Assembly (NCBI GenBank): GCA_030043255.1
Contig: JASHYB010000108.1
Coordinates: 1-5,092 of the forward strand
Length of the DNA stretch: 5,092 bases
Reading direction: 5' to 3'
Source: Thermoplasmata archaeon
Lineage (GTDB): Archaea; Thermoplasmatota; Thermoplasmata; Lutacidiplasmatales; UBA184
Shown here: positions 1 through 5,018 of the stretch, in pieces
Position numbering within the stretch: the stretch's first letter is position 1
Layout of the letters: the number at the start of each line of letters is the position of its first letter
Made by a program: the position numbers and the translations under genes
The notes under the pieces: model-generated
The model's database searches: none
What the model was told of the DNA's origin: nothing
What the model saw: the letters and a program-made list of their open reading frames with translations, nothing else

Positions 1-81
1 GACGCGTCGGGCCGTTTGGTGCTCCCCTTCAAGAGCATGCGCGCGGTCAAGGACGTCGTCGTGATGGACATTGGGAAGTGA
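1..81 (+). CDS. C-terminal end of a probable PRC-barrel domain protein (5' partial)
   Basis: Frame 1 is open from the window edge to a TGA at 79-81 and gives 26 residues ending in VVVMDIGK. The segment GRLVLPFKSMRAVKDVVVMD has the pattern of the last strands of archaeal PRC-barrel proteins, in which a VPF-like strand is followed by a short helix and a hydrophobic DVV strand near the C-terminus. PRC-barrels are small beta-barrel adaptors. In archaea they occur as short stand-alone proteins, some of them tied to cell division, and in other lineages they are linked to RNA processing or photosynthetic complexes. The stop lies 11 bases inside the following glycosyltransferase, so the two are probably co-transcribed and translationally coupled. 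With so little of the gene visible, the coding call is firmer than the family call. Confidence 0.55.
   Translation, partial: DASGRLVLPFKSMRAVKDVVVMDIGK
61..65 (+). promoter_or_regulatory. Ribosome binding site supporting the TTG start of the glycosyltransferase
   Basis: GTGAT at 61-65 matches part of the archaeal Shine-Dalgarno consensus GGAGGTGAT and ends five bases before the TTG at 71. It lies inside the last codons of the upstream gene, which fits coupled translation. It supports TTG 71 as the start, because an in-frame TGA at 62-64 rules out anything earlier. Confidence 0.45.
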
Positions 82-919
82 GCCCGCCGGGCCTCCTTTC
101 GTCTCGGTCGTCATCACCACCCGCAACGAGGAGCTGCACGTCGCGGCCCTCCTCGACAGCCTGGCCGTTCAGGAACCTCCGCTCGAGGTCGTCCTGGTCG
201 ACGCCCTGAGCCGCGACCGTACTGCCGAGATCGTCGAGGGGTTCGCGGGCCAGCATCCGGGGCTGGTCCGCCTGATCCGCCAGGCCTCGTCGCGTGGCGG
301 GGGCCGCAACCTCGGCGTCCGGGCGGCGCGGGCGGAGTACATCGCGTTCATCGACGGCGACTGCATCGCCGACTCCCGCTGGCTCGCGAACCTGCGCCGG
401 CACCTCGGCCCGGGCACGGTCGTCGCCGGACGGACGAGGACCGTCGGCCAGCCGAGGTTCGGCGAGCTCGAGCGGGTCGAGCTGTTCCAGGGCGGCTACG
501 ACGTCACCTATCCGTCCTGCAACCTCGCCTACCCGCGCGCGCTGTTCGAGCGGCTCGGCGGCTTCGACACCCGGTTCGTCACGGCGGAGGACATCGACCT
601 CAACCTCCGGGCGGTCCAGTCCGGCGCGGAAATCCGCTACGAACCGGAGGCGATCGTGCTGCACCACGTGCGGACGACGTTCCTGCGGTTCCTGCTGCAG
701 GCGTTCTGGAACGGCTACGGGCGCAAGCAGCTGACCGAGAAGCAGGGGAACCTGTGGCCGCGCTACCGACTCCGTCGCCTGCTCGCCGGCCAGAAGGGGG
801 TCATCGCCTGGGCGCGCCTCGCCGCGGCGCTCGGCGGCTACGCGACCCGGATGCTCACCGGCTCGTCCGGCCGCCAGGCGCGCGACCAGCAGATCGCCGG
901 CGGGACCCACGCCGGCTGA
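71..919 (+). CDS. Family 2 (GT-A fold) glycosyltransferase
   Basis: The protein is 282 aa and likely transfers a sugar from a nucleotide- or lipid-linked donor to a glycan or lipid acceptor at the cytoplasmic face of the membrane. The GT-A fold starts at residues 10-20 with VSVVITTRNE, the usual GT2 opening strand. VVLVDALSRDRT (40-51) is the nucleotide-binding segment, and GGGRNLG (76-82) is the helix preceding the metal site. FIDGD (93-97) is the DxD-type metal and donor motif. SCNLAYPRALFERLGGFD (149-166) and the catalytic ED pair at 173-174 (AEDIDL) complete the acceptor side. HHVRTTFLRFLLQAFWNGYGRKQ near 196-218 is a tail common to this family. No complete membrane span is seen, though 238-256 is hydrophobic or amphipathic and could sit on the membrane. 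The first possible start is TTG at 71. The donor, acceptor and pathway (for example archaeal N-glycosylation or polysaccharide) cannot be told from sequence. Confidence 0.93.
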   Translation: MGSEPAGPPFVSVVITTRNEELHVAALLDSLAVQEPPLEVVLVDALSRDRTAEIVEGFAGQHPGLVRLIRQASSRGGGRNLGVRAARAEYIAFIDGDCIADSRWLANLRRHLGPGTVVAGRTRTVGQPRFGELERVELFQGGYDVTYPSCNLAYPRALFERLGGFDTRFVTAEDIDLNLRAVQSGAEIRYEPEAIVLHHVRTTFLRFLLQAFWNGYGRKQLTEKQGNLWPRYRLRRLLAGQKGVIAWARLAAALGGYATRMLTGSSGRQARDQQIAGGTHAG

Positions 920-934
920 GCTCGGCGGTCCGGC

Positions 935-1294
935 CTAGTTCGCCTTGAGGAGGTCGGCGACCTTCGCGACCTCTTCGAGGACCTTGTCGACGTCCGCCGC
1001 CTGGTCGACCACGGCGACGAGCAGCGCCTTCTTGCCGCTGCCGACGATGATCGTCTTCGAGTCGTTCCCCTCGACGACGATCCGCTCCGGCGGGGCGCGG
1101 TTCAGCTCGGTGTTCGCCGTCGCGGCGGCCCCGAGGATCGTGGCGCACATGATCGCGAACGTCTCGGTGTAGACCCCCGCGGGGACGTCCGCGTAGAGGA
1201 CCAGACCGTCCCGGGAGACCAGCGCGGTCGCGATGCCGGCGACCCGCGTCTTGAGGTCCTTGATCACGGCCCCGACGTTGCCCGTGGCCATCAT
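935..1294 (-). CDS. Roadblock/LC7 domain protein
   Basis: The 119-aa protein is a single Roadblock/LC7 domain, the usual length for stand-alone prokaryotic members. An N-terminal helix (about 6-18) leads to GIATALVSRDGLVLYAD (20-36), the diagnostic beta-hairpin. FAIMCATILGAAATANTEL (46-64) is the long central helix, and ERIVVEGNDSKTIIVGSG (70-87) plus KALLVAVVD (89-97) are the last strands. A C-terminal helix runs from about 101 to 117. Proteins of this family dimerise and bind small Ras-like GTPases, as MglB does with MglA, or act as scaffolds. No GTPase is visible in this window. The gene follows the V4R gene by 13 bases and has a strong GGAGGT site, so it is the second gene of a pair. Two successive ATG codons (1294 and 1291) give a one-residue uncertainty. 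It ends in TAG and converges on the glycosyltransferase with a 15-base gap and no recognisable terminator. Confidence 0.92.
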   Translation of the reverse strand: MMATGNVGAVIKDLKTRVAGIATALVSRDGLVLYADVPAGVYTETFAIMCATILGAAATANTELNRAPPERIVVEGNDSKTIIVGSGKKALLVAVVDQAADVDKVLEEVAKVADLLKAN

Positions 1295-1300
1295 CCCCTG

Positions 1301-1306
1301 ACCTCC
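1301..1306 (-). promoter_or_regulatory. Strong Shine-Dalgarno site for the Roadblock gene
   Basis: On the minus strand GGAGGT lies six bases before ATG 1294 and nine before ATG 1291. It is the clearest ribosome binding site in the window and fills most of the short gap after the V4R stop. It fits a downstream cistron translated from a polycistronic message, in contrast to the apparently leaderless first gene. Confidence 0.7.
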
Positions 1307-1307
1307 C

Positions 1308-1715
1308 TCACAGCTCTTCGACCCGGAAGTGGCATTCGCGCTGCCCGGTGCTCGCGCACGCCTCCTCGGTGCATTTGACGCGCTTCCCCTTAAAACGTTC
1401 GTAGAACTCGCGGAGGATGCCCCGCAGGCGGTGGCAGGTCGCGATGTCGCTGGGGGCGACCTCGATCGAGCCCCGGACGACGACCTCGTTGTCGGTGAAG
1501 CGGATCTCCTCGACCCAGCCCCGCTCCTCGAGGATCCGGCCCGCCCGCTCGAAGAAGTGGGCCCGGTCCTTGAGGGCCTCCTCGGCCATGTTGCCGCCGA
1601 TGACCGAGCCTTCCTTGAAGAACAGACCGTGGCAGGCGTGGGACATCACGCCCTCGTAGAGCTCCTTGATCTGACGGAGCTCCGTCTGGTCAATCTTGAC
1701 CTGGCGAAGGGGCAT
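1308..1715 (-). CDS. V4R (4-vinyl reductase-type) domain protein
   Basis: From ATG 1715 the protein is 135 aa and consists almost entirely of one V4R domain, a small-molecule or metal-binding alpha/beta fold related to the Bet3 subunit of TRAPP. Visible features are KEGSVIGGNMAEEAL (34-48), FFERAGRILEERGW (54-67), the strand NEVVVRGSIEV (76-86), CHRLRGILREFYERFKG (94-110) and the C-terminal signature EEACASTGQRECHFRVEEL (117-135). Cysteines are at 28, 94, 115, 120 and 128; those at 94, 120 and 128 sit where the family usually has them and could form a metal or redox site. There is no DNA-binding domain, so it is not a V4R transcription factor. A GTG at 1763 would give 151 aa but overlaps the HAD gene by 26 bases, lacks a ribosome site and adds a low-complexity leader. 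ATG 1715 sits at leaderless distance from a TATA-like box and is preferred. Function is unknown; pairing with Roadblock suggests a common complex. Confidence 0.87.
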   Translation of the reverse strand: MPLRQVKIDQTELRQIKELYEGVMSHACHGLFFKEGSVIGGNMAEEALKDRAHFFERAGRILEERGWVEEIRFTDNEVVVRGSIEVAPSDIATCHRLRGILREFYERFKGKRVKCTEEACASTGQRECHFRVEEL

Positions 1716-1737
1716 CGGCGCCGCACCGGGGACGGCC

Positions 1738-1743
1738 CTATAA
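1738..1743 (-). promoter_or_regulatory. TATA-like box for the V4R-Roadblock pair
   Basis: On the minus strand CTTCTTATAGGG (about 1747-1736) is an A/T-rich island in very GC-rich surroundings. TTATAG at 1743-1738 is centred about 25-26 bases before ATG 1715, the spacing expected between an archaeal TATA box and a transcript that starts at the start codon itself. TAG within it (1740-1738) is also the stop codon of the HAD gene. There is no convincing ribosome site before ATG 1715, which agrees with leaderless initiation. This is inferred from position and composition only. Confidence 0.5.
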
Positions 1744-2538
1744 GAAGGCGCCTGAGCCGGCACCGCCGGCGGGCGCGGACCCCGGTCCGTGGGCCTCCTC
1801 GTCGTCCGGCACCGCCGAGACGTCGGCGGCGAGCCCGGCTTCCAGCTGCTCCAGCGACGTGATCCGGCCGGCCTGCACGTGCGGCCAGGCTCCGTGGCGA
1901 TCGAGCAACAGGCCGCGCAGTCCCGCCCGGTGCGCCGCCCGCACGTCGCTCCAGTAGAGGTCCCCCACGAACACCGTCTGGCCCGGGCTCACGCCGAGCC
2001 GCTCCACCGCGGCGCGGAACGCTTCGCGGGCCGGGACGGCGGGACCCGAGGGTCCCCCGGCCCCCAGCAGCAGCTCCTCCCGGAGCCCCACCCGCTTGAG
2101 CAGCCAGACCGCCGTTTCGCCGGGCAGCGGCGTGAGCACGCCGAGCTTCACCGGGATCCGGGCGAGCCGCTCGAGGGCCGGGGCGACGTCCGGATAGCGC
2201 TCGACCTCGCCGGACGGATGGAGCACGCGCCGGACCACCGCCTCCGCCTCGTCGGCCGGCACGACGTGCCCGGCGAGGGCGAGCAGGGTCTCGCGCAGAT
2301 GCTCGCGGAGCGCCGCCTCGTCCGCCGGCGGGGCCTTGCCCGTGACGCCGAGCCAGCGGCGGCGGTCCCAGGCGTGCAGCGATCGCCGCAGCGCCGTCTG
2401 CGCCCGGCGTTCGCCGAGCAGCGGCCCCTGGGGCCGCCAGGCCCACTGCCAGGCCCGGACGGTGTGGAACGGGACGAGCACGTCGTCGAGGTCGAGGACG
2501 ACGGCCTCGACGCTGCGGGGGCCGCTTCCGAGCGTCAC
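1738..2538 (-). CDS. HAD superfamily hydrolase (phosphatase-like)
   Basis: The 266-aa protein has the Rossmannoid HAD fold, which hydrolyses phosphate or related bonds through an aspartyl intermediate. Motif I is LDLDDVLV, with nucleophile D16 and D18. Motif II is GVLTPLPGE, with T136. Motif IV is VFVGDLYWSDV, with D193 and D198 as Mg2+ ligands, followed by the usual AAHRAGLRGLLLDR strand. Residues about 25-115 form a helical C1-type cap rich in Trp and Arg. Motif III normally supplies a lysine before the AFRAAVERLGVSP helix; here the matching residue appears to be R171 (VPAREAF). The C-terminal 28 residues or so are low-complexity, rich in Gly, Ala, Asp and Glu, and probably disordered. GTG 2538 is the only start ahead of motif I, although no good ribosome site precedes it. 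It lies 13 bases after the coiled-coil gene and is probably co-transcribed with it. The substrate is unknown. DLDDVLV does not resemble SerB, so it should not be called phosphoserine phosphatase. Confidence 0.88.
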   Translation of the reverse strand: MTLGSGPRSVEAVVLDLDDVLVPFHTVRAWQWAWRPQGPLLGERRAQTALRRSLHAWDRRRWLGVTGKAPPADEAALREHLRETLLALAGHVVPADEAEAVVRRVLHPSGEVERYPDVAPALERLARIPVKLGVLTPLPGETAVWLLKRVGLREELLLGAGGPSGPAVPAREAFRAAVERLGVSPGQTVFVGDLYWSDVRAAHRAGLRGLLLDRHGAWPHVQAGRITSLEQLEAGLAADVSAVPDDEEAHGPGSAPAGGAGSGAFL

Positions 2539-2551
2539 GTCGGTGGAACGC

Positions 2552-3415
2552 CTACGCCCGTCCGCGCTTCTGGAGCTCGAGCAGGTCCTCGGTGGAGACC
2601 TTCTCGCCCTTCTTCAGCCGGGCGAGGAAGTCCTCCTCGCGCGGCGTCTCGGCCGGGGCCCAGGCCCCGGGCGCGCGGCCCCCGCGGGCGGCGTAGAGCA
2701 GCTTCTCGATGTCCCGGACCTCCTCGATCGCCGCGATGTGCTGACGGTGCGCCTCGTCGGCGGACCCCTTGACCTGGACGAGACGCGCCTGGACGTCGTC
2801 GGCCTGGCGGCGCAGCTCGTCGCCGGCCTCGAACAGGGCGACCATCGCCTCGTGCGCGCGCTGGGCGCTCTCGGCGAGGGCGCCGACCGCCGCGTGGTGC
2901 TTCTCCGACTCGTCGCGGGCCTCGGCGAACTCCTTGAGCGTCGCGTCGATGTCCGGGTCGCGGCGCAGCTGCTCCTCCTGCTCCCGGATCGCCGACTCCA
3001 GCCGCTTCATCTCCTCGATCAGGCGCTTTTCCTGCTCGCCGGTGAGCGCGGTGGTCATGTGCCGGAACTCGAGCTCCTTGAGGTCCTTCTTCAGCCGCCA
3101 GGTCGGGACCGCCCCCTGGCGGGGCGGGCGCGTCCGGCGCAGCTCCTGGACCTTCTCGCCGAGCTCCTGGAACCGCCGGTTCCACTCCTCGCGGAGGCGC
3201 TTTTCCTCGCGGACCTCGGTGTTCAGCTCGTCGCGCCGCTGGCGGTGCTCCTGCGCTTCCGCGCTCTTGGCCCGGATCTGGTCGACGATCACCGCGCGCT
3301 CCTCGGCGAGCGTGCGCGCGTCGGCGTTGAGGCGGTCGCGGCTCGCGCGGTAGGCGTCCGCGCGGGCGTTGCACTCCTCGCGTCTGCGTTCCAACTCTTC
3401 GGTAGGGTCGGGCAA
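2552..3415 (-). CDS. Archaeal coiled-coil protein of the COG1340 type
   Basis: The 287-aa protein is nearly all charged heptad helix: roughly 5-95, then 106-240, a Gly/Pro/Ala-rich break at 244-260, and a short C-terminal helix. The family signature is the hinge and following segment at 106-140, WRLKKDLKELEFRH then TTALTGEQEKRLIEEMKRLE, which matches the conserved LExxxxTxxLTxEEEKxLxxxI pattern of archaeal COG1340 proteins. Repeated RDELN/RDRLN units in the first helix and the C-terminal LKKGEKVSTEDLLELQKRG are also typical. There is no signal peptide, membrane span or catalytic motif. Relatives are conserved across archaea with no established function, and database records sometimes mislabel them as phosphoserine phosphatase. 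TTG 3415 is the first in-frame start and is taken here; the weak GGTGG at 3419-3423 is only three bases upstream. The gene is divergent from herA and leads the run toward the HAD gene. Confidence 0.88.
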   Translation of the reverse strand: MPDPTEELERRREECNARADAYRASRDRLNADARTLAEERAVIVDQIRAKSAEAQEHRQRRDELNTEVREEKRLREEWNRRFQELGEKVQELRRTRPPRQGAVPTWRLKKDLKELEFRHMTTALTGEQEKRLIEEMKRLESAIREQEEQLRRDPDIDATLKEFAEARDESEKHHAAVGALAESAQRAHEAMVALFEAGDELRRQADDVQARLVQVKGSADEAHRQHIAAIEEVRDIEKLLYAARGGRAPGAWAPAETPREEDFLARLKKGEKVSTEDLLELQKRGRA

Positions 3416-3471
3416 GGGCCACCGTCCGCCACGGCGGCTCGGTCGAGGCGGGGAACGTTTCGACAGGTCCT

Positions 3472-3482
3472 CCCGATATAAA
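3472..3482 (-). promoter_or_regulatory. TATA box for the coiled-coil gene
   Basis: On the minus strand TTTATATCGGG (3482-3472) contains TTTATATC, close to the archaeal TATA consensus. Its expected start site is near 3450-3452, leaving a leader of about 36 bases before TTG 3415. The plus-strand reading GATATAAA could in principle serve herA with a leader of about 65 bases, but the minus orientation matches the consensus better and herA has its own box at 3541. Confidence 0.5.
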
Positions 3483-3507
3483 GGCGTCGGAGTCGCAACG
3501 CGACGCC
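3483..3507. repeat. Inverted repeat (possible operator) next to the TATA box
   Basis: GGCGTCG at 3483-3489 and CGACGCC at 3501-3507 are exact inverted 7-base arms around an 11-base spacer. Overlapping this is a second exact dyad, GTCGC (3492-3496) and GCGAC (3500-3504) around AAC. The repeat abuts the upstream edge of the minus-strand TATA box, where an archaeal activator or repressor could bind. GC-rich dyads arise easily by chance in DNA of this composition, so the regulatory role is only a suggestion. Confidence 0.35.
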
Positions 3508-3540
3508 GCCGCCGAGAGGTTCCGCTCCGGCCACACGCTC

Positions 3541-3548
3541 ATATCGGG
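3541..3548 (+). promoter_or_regulatory. TATA-like box for herA, leaderless placement
   Basis: ATATCGGG at 3541-3548 is the exact reverse complement of CCCGATAT at 3472-3479. The ATAT core is centred about 27-28 bases before GTG 3570, as expected if the transcript begins at or next to the start codon. The flanks (CTC before it) are less T-rich than in the minus-strand copy, so it may be the weaker promoter. GGGTGGGAG at 3555-3563 could alternatively act as a weak ribosome site. Confidence 0.45.
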
Positions 3549-3569
3549 GAGCCCGGGTGGGAGCGCTCC

Positions 3570-5018
3570 GTGGAAGAGGTCGGCAGGATCTTCGGCGACG
3601 TCGGGCTGGGCCAGTTCCACCTCCTGCTGACCCATCCGGTGGAGCGGGGCGACTACATCTCCGTCGACGACGAGGTCCACGGCCACGTCCTCTGCCAGCT
3701 GGACGACCTCCGCCGCAAGAGCGACTACGACGTCGAGCGGGCCGGCGCCGCGAGCCCGACCGACGACACGACGATCCACCAGAACCTGCTCGGCGTCGCG
3801 CGGGTGGTCGGCTACCGCGACAGCGCCGGGATCGTGAAGTGCCCGACGATCCCGTTCCGACCGGGCGCGCACGTCTTCCGGGCCGACGAGCCGCTGATCG
3901 CCGAGGTGCTCGGCCTGAAGCACCGGGCCAGCACGGGCGCCTACGTCGGCCTATTGCGCAACCACAACCTGCGCGTCGAGCTGGACATCAACCAGCTGGT
4001 CCAGCGCCACGTCAGCGTGCTCGCGAAGACCGGTGGCGGCAAGAGCTACCTGCTGGGGGTCCTGATCGAGGAGCTGCTCCGCCACAAGGTCACCTGCGTC
4101 ATCATCGACCCGCACGGGGAGTACGGCTCGCTCCGCCAGGCCGCGGAGAAGAACGCTGCGACCGGCCGCTTCGGCGTCGAGGTCCAGGGCTTCGCCCGGC
4201 AGGTGCAGGAGTACTCGCCGGACGTCTCGCTGAACCCGAACGCGAAGCCGCTGACCTTCTCGCTGCGCCACACCGACCCGCGCGACCTGCTCGTGTTCAT
4301 GGGCCTGACGAACGTCAAGAGCTACCTCGGGCCGCTGAAGCAGCTGCTCGAGGGGGCCGCCGCCCAGAACCCCGAGTACAGCGTCCACGACCTCGTCCGG
4401 GCCGCCGAACTGACCGAGGGGGCGGCCGCCGAGACGCTGCAGGAGCGGCTGGAGTACGTCGAGCAGACCAAGCTGCTCGGTCCGGTGGGCACCAGCCTCA
4501 ACGAGCTGGTCCAGCGCGGCTCGGCGACGCTGATCAACCTGCGCGGGACGGCGCCGGACGTCCAGGAGCTGGTGGTCGCGCGGATCGCCTCGACGCTCTT
4601 CGAGAACCGCAAGAAGGAGAAGATCCCGCCGCTGTTCCTCGTCATCGAGGAGGCGCACAACTTCGCCCCCCAGCAGGGGACGGCGACCTGCTCGCGGATC
4701 CTCAAGAACATCGCCAGCGAGGGCCGCAAGTTCGGCCTCGGCCTGTGCGCGGTGACCCAGCGGGCCGCCCGCATCGACAAGAGCGTGCTGTCGCAGTGCA
4801 ACACGCAGCTGATCCTGCAGGTGACGAACCCTCTCGACCTGAAGGCGATCGCGCAGTCGATCGAGGGGCTGACCGACGGGATGACCCAGATGATTCAGTC
4901 GCTGCCGGTCGGCGTCGCCCTCATCACCGGCGGGGGCTACCACACGCCGCTGTTCTGCGAGGTCCGGCCGCGCGCCAGCCGCCACGGCGGCGAGAGCGTG
5001 CAGGTCGTGGCCGCCTAA
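3570..5018 (+). CDS. herA: HerA-type bipolar DNA helicase/translocase ATPase
   Basis: The protein is 482 aa, close to the usual HerA length of about 500. Residues 1-130 look like the HAS barrel that starts HerA proteins: VGRIFGDVGLGQFHLLL, then VERGDYISVDDEVHGHVLCQLDDL. The RecA/FtsK-like ATPase follows. Walker A is AKTGGGKS at 152-159, with K158 and S159. IIDPHGEYGSL at 178-188 is a HerA hallmark. Walker B is LFLVIEEAH at 355-363, with E360 and E361. SEGRKFGLGLCAVTQRAARIDKSVLSQ from 383 onward carries the sensor and arginine-finger region, including R386. HerA forms hexameric rings that move along duplex DNA and, with the nuclease NurA plus Mre11-Rad50, resect DNA ends for recombination. GTG 3570 begins just ahead of the first conserved strand, and earlier codons would run back through the promoter region. 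No nurA, mre11 or rad50 is visible, so the DNA-repair assignment rests on the protein itself. A related HerA/VirB4-like ATPase with another role is less likely. Confidence 0.94.
   Translation: MEEVGRIFGDVGLGQFHLLLTHPVERGDYISVDDEVHGHVLCQLDDLRRKSDYDVERAGAASPTDDTTIHQNLLGVARVVGYRDSAGIVKCPTIPFRPGAHVFRADEPLIAEVLGLKHRASTGAYVGLLRNHNLRVELDINQLVQRHVSVLAKTGGGKSYLLGVLIEELLRHKVTCVIIDPHGEYGSLRQAAEKNAATGRFGVEVQGFARQVQEYSPDVSLNPNAKPLTFSLRHTDPRDLLVFMGLTNVKSYLGPLKQLLEGAAAQNPEYSVHDLVRAAELTEGAAAETLQERLEYVEQTKLLGPVGTSLNELVQRGSATLINLRGTAPDVQELVVARIASTLFENRKKEKIPPLFLVIEEAHNFAPQQGTATCSRILKNIASEGRKFGLGLCAVTQRAARIDKSVLSQCNTQLILQVTNPLDLKAIAQSIEGLTDGMTQMIQSLPVGVALITGGGYHTPLFCEVRPRASRHGGESVQVVAA

Larger units (their letters stand above)
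3416..3569. promoter_or_regulatory. Divergent promoter region between the coiled-coil gene and herA
   Basis: This 154-base stretch has no supported coding sequence. The frame upstream of herA can be read through it but has no start codon after 3371 and before GTG 3570, and its translation is Arg-rich and unlike HerA. It holds two A/T-rich islands in otherwise GC-rich DNA, at 3475-3482 and 3540-3545. Both contain ATATCGGG in opposite orientations, and a dyad lies between them. The layout fits a back-to-back pair of archaeal promoters. Confidence 0.6.

Noticed and set aside
47..910. Long minus-strand open frame of 287 codons
   Set aside because: It is antisense to the glycosyltransferase, which has clear GT2 motifs. 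The minus-strand product is Arg/Pro/Ala/Asp/Val-rich with no family pattern, as expected for a shadow in GC-rich DNA.
920..934. Terminator between the convergent glycosyltransferase and Roadblock genes
   Set aside because: The 15-base gap has no hairpin of useful length and no T-run on either strand.
1329..1862. Plus-strand open frame antisense to the V4R gene
   Set aside because: Its translation is low-complexity and ends in Arg/Pro runs, while the minus strand encodes a recognisable V4R domain.
1646..2446. Minus-strand open frame overlapping the HAD gene in another frame
   Set aside because: The product is dominated by Ala, Arg and Gly, and the HAD catalytic motifs lie in the other frame.
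1789..3481. Two long plus-strand open frames (1789-2772 and 2336-3481)
   Set aside because: Both are antisense to the HAD and coiled-coil genes and show compositional bias with no domain pattern.
3369..3569. Extended herA start at TTG 3369
   Set aside because: The extra 67 residues are Arg-rich, unlike any HerA N-terminus, and would overlap the coiled-coil gene and both promoter elements. The HAS barrel begins right after GTG 3570.
2535..3923. 462-codon minus-strand open frame crossing the divergent promoter region
   Set aside because: It runs through the mirrored TATA boxes, is out of frame with the coiled-coil gene, and is antisense to the start of herA. Its composition is typical of a GC-rich shadow.
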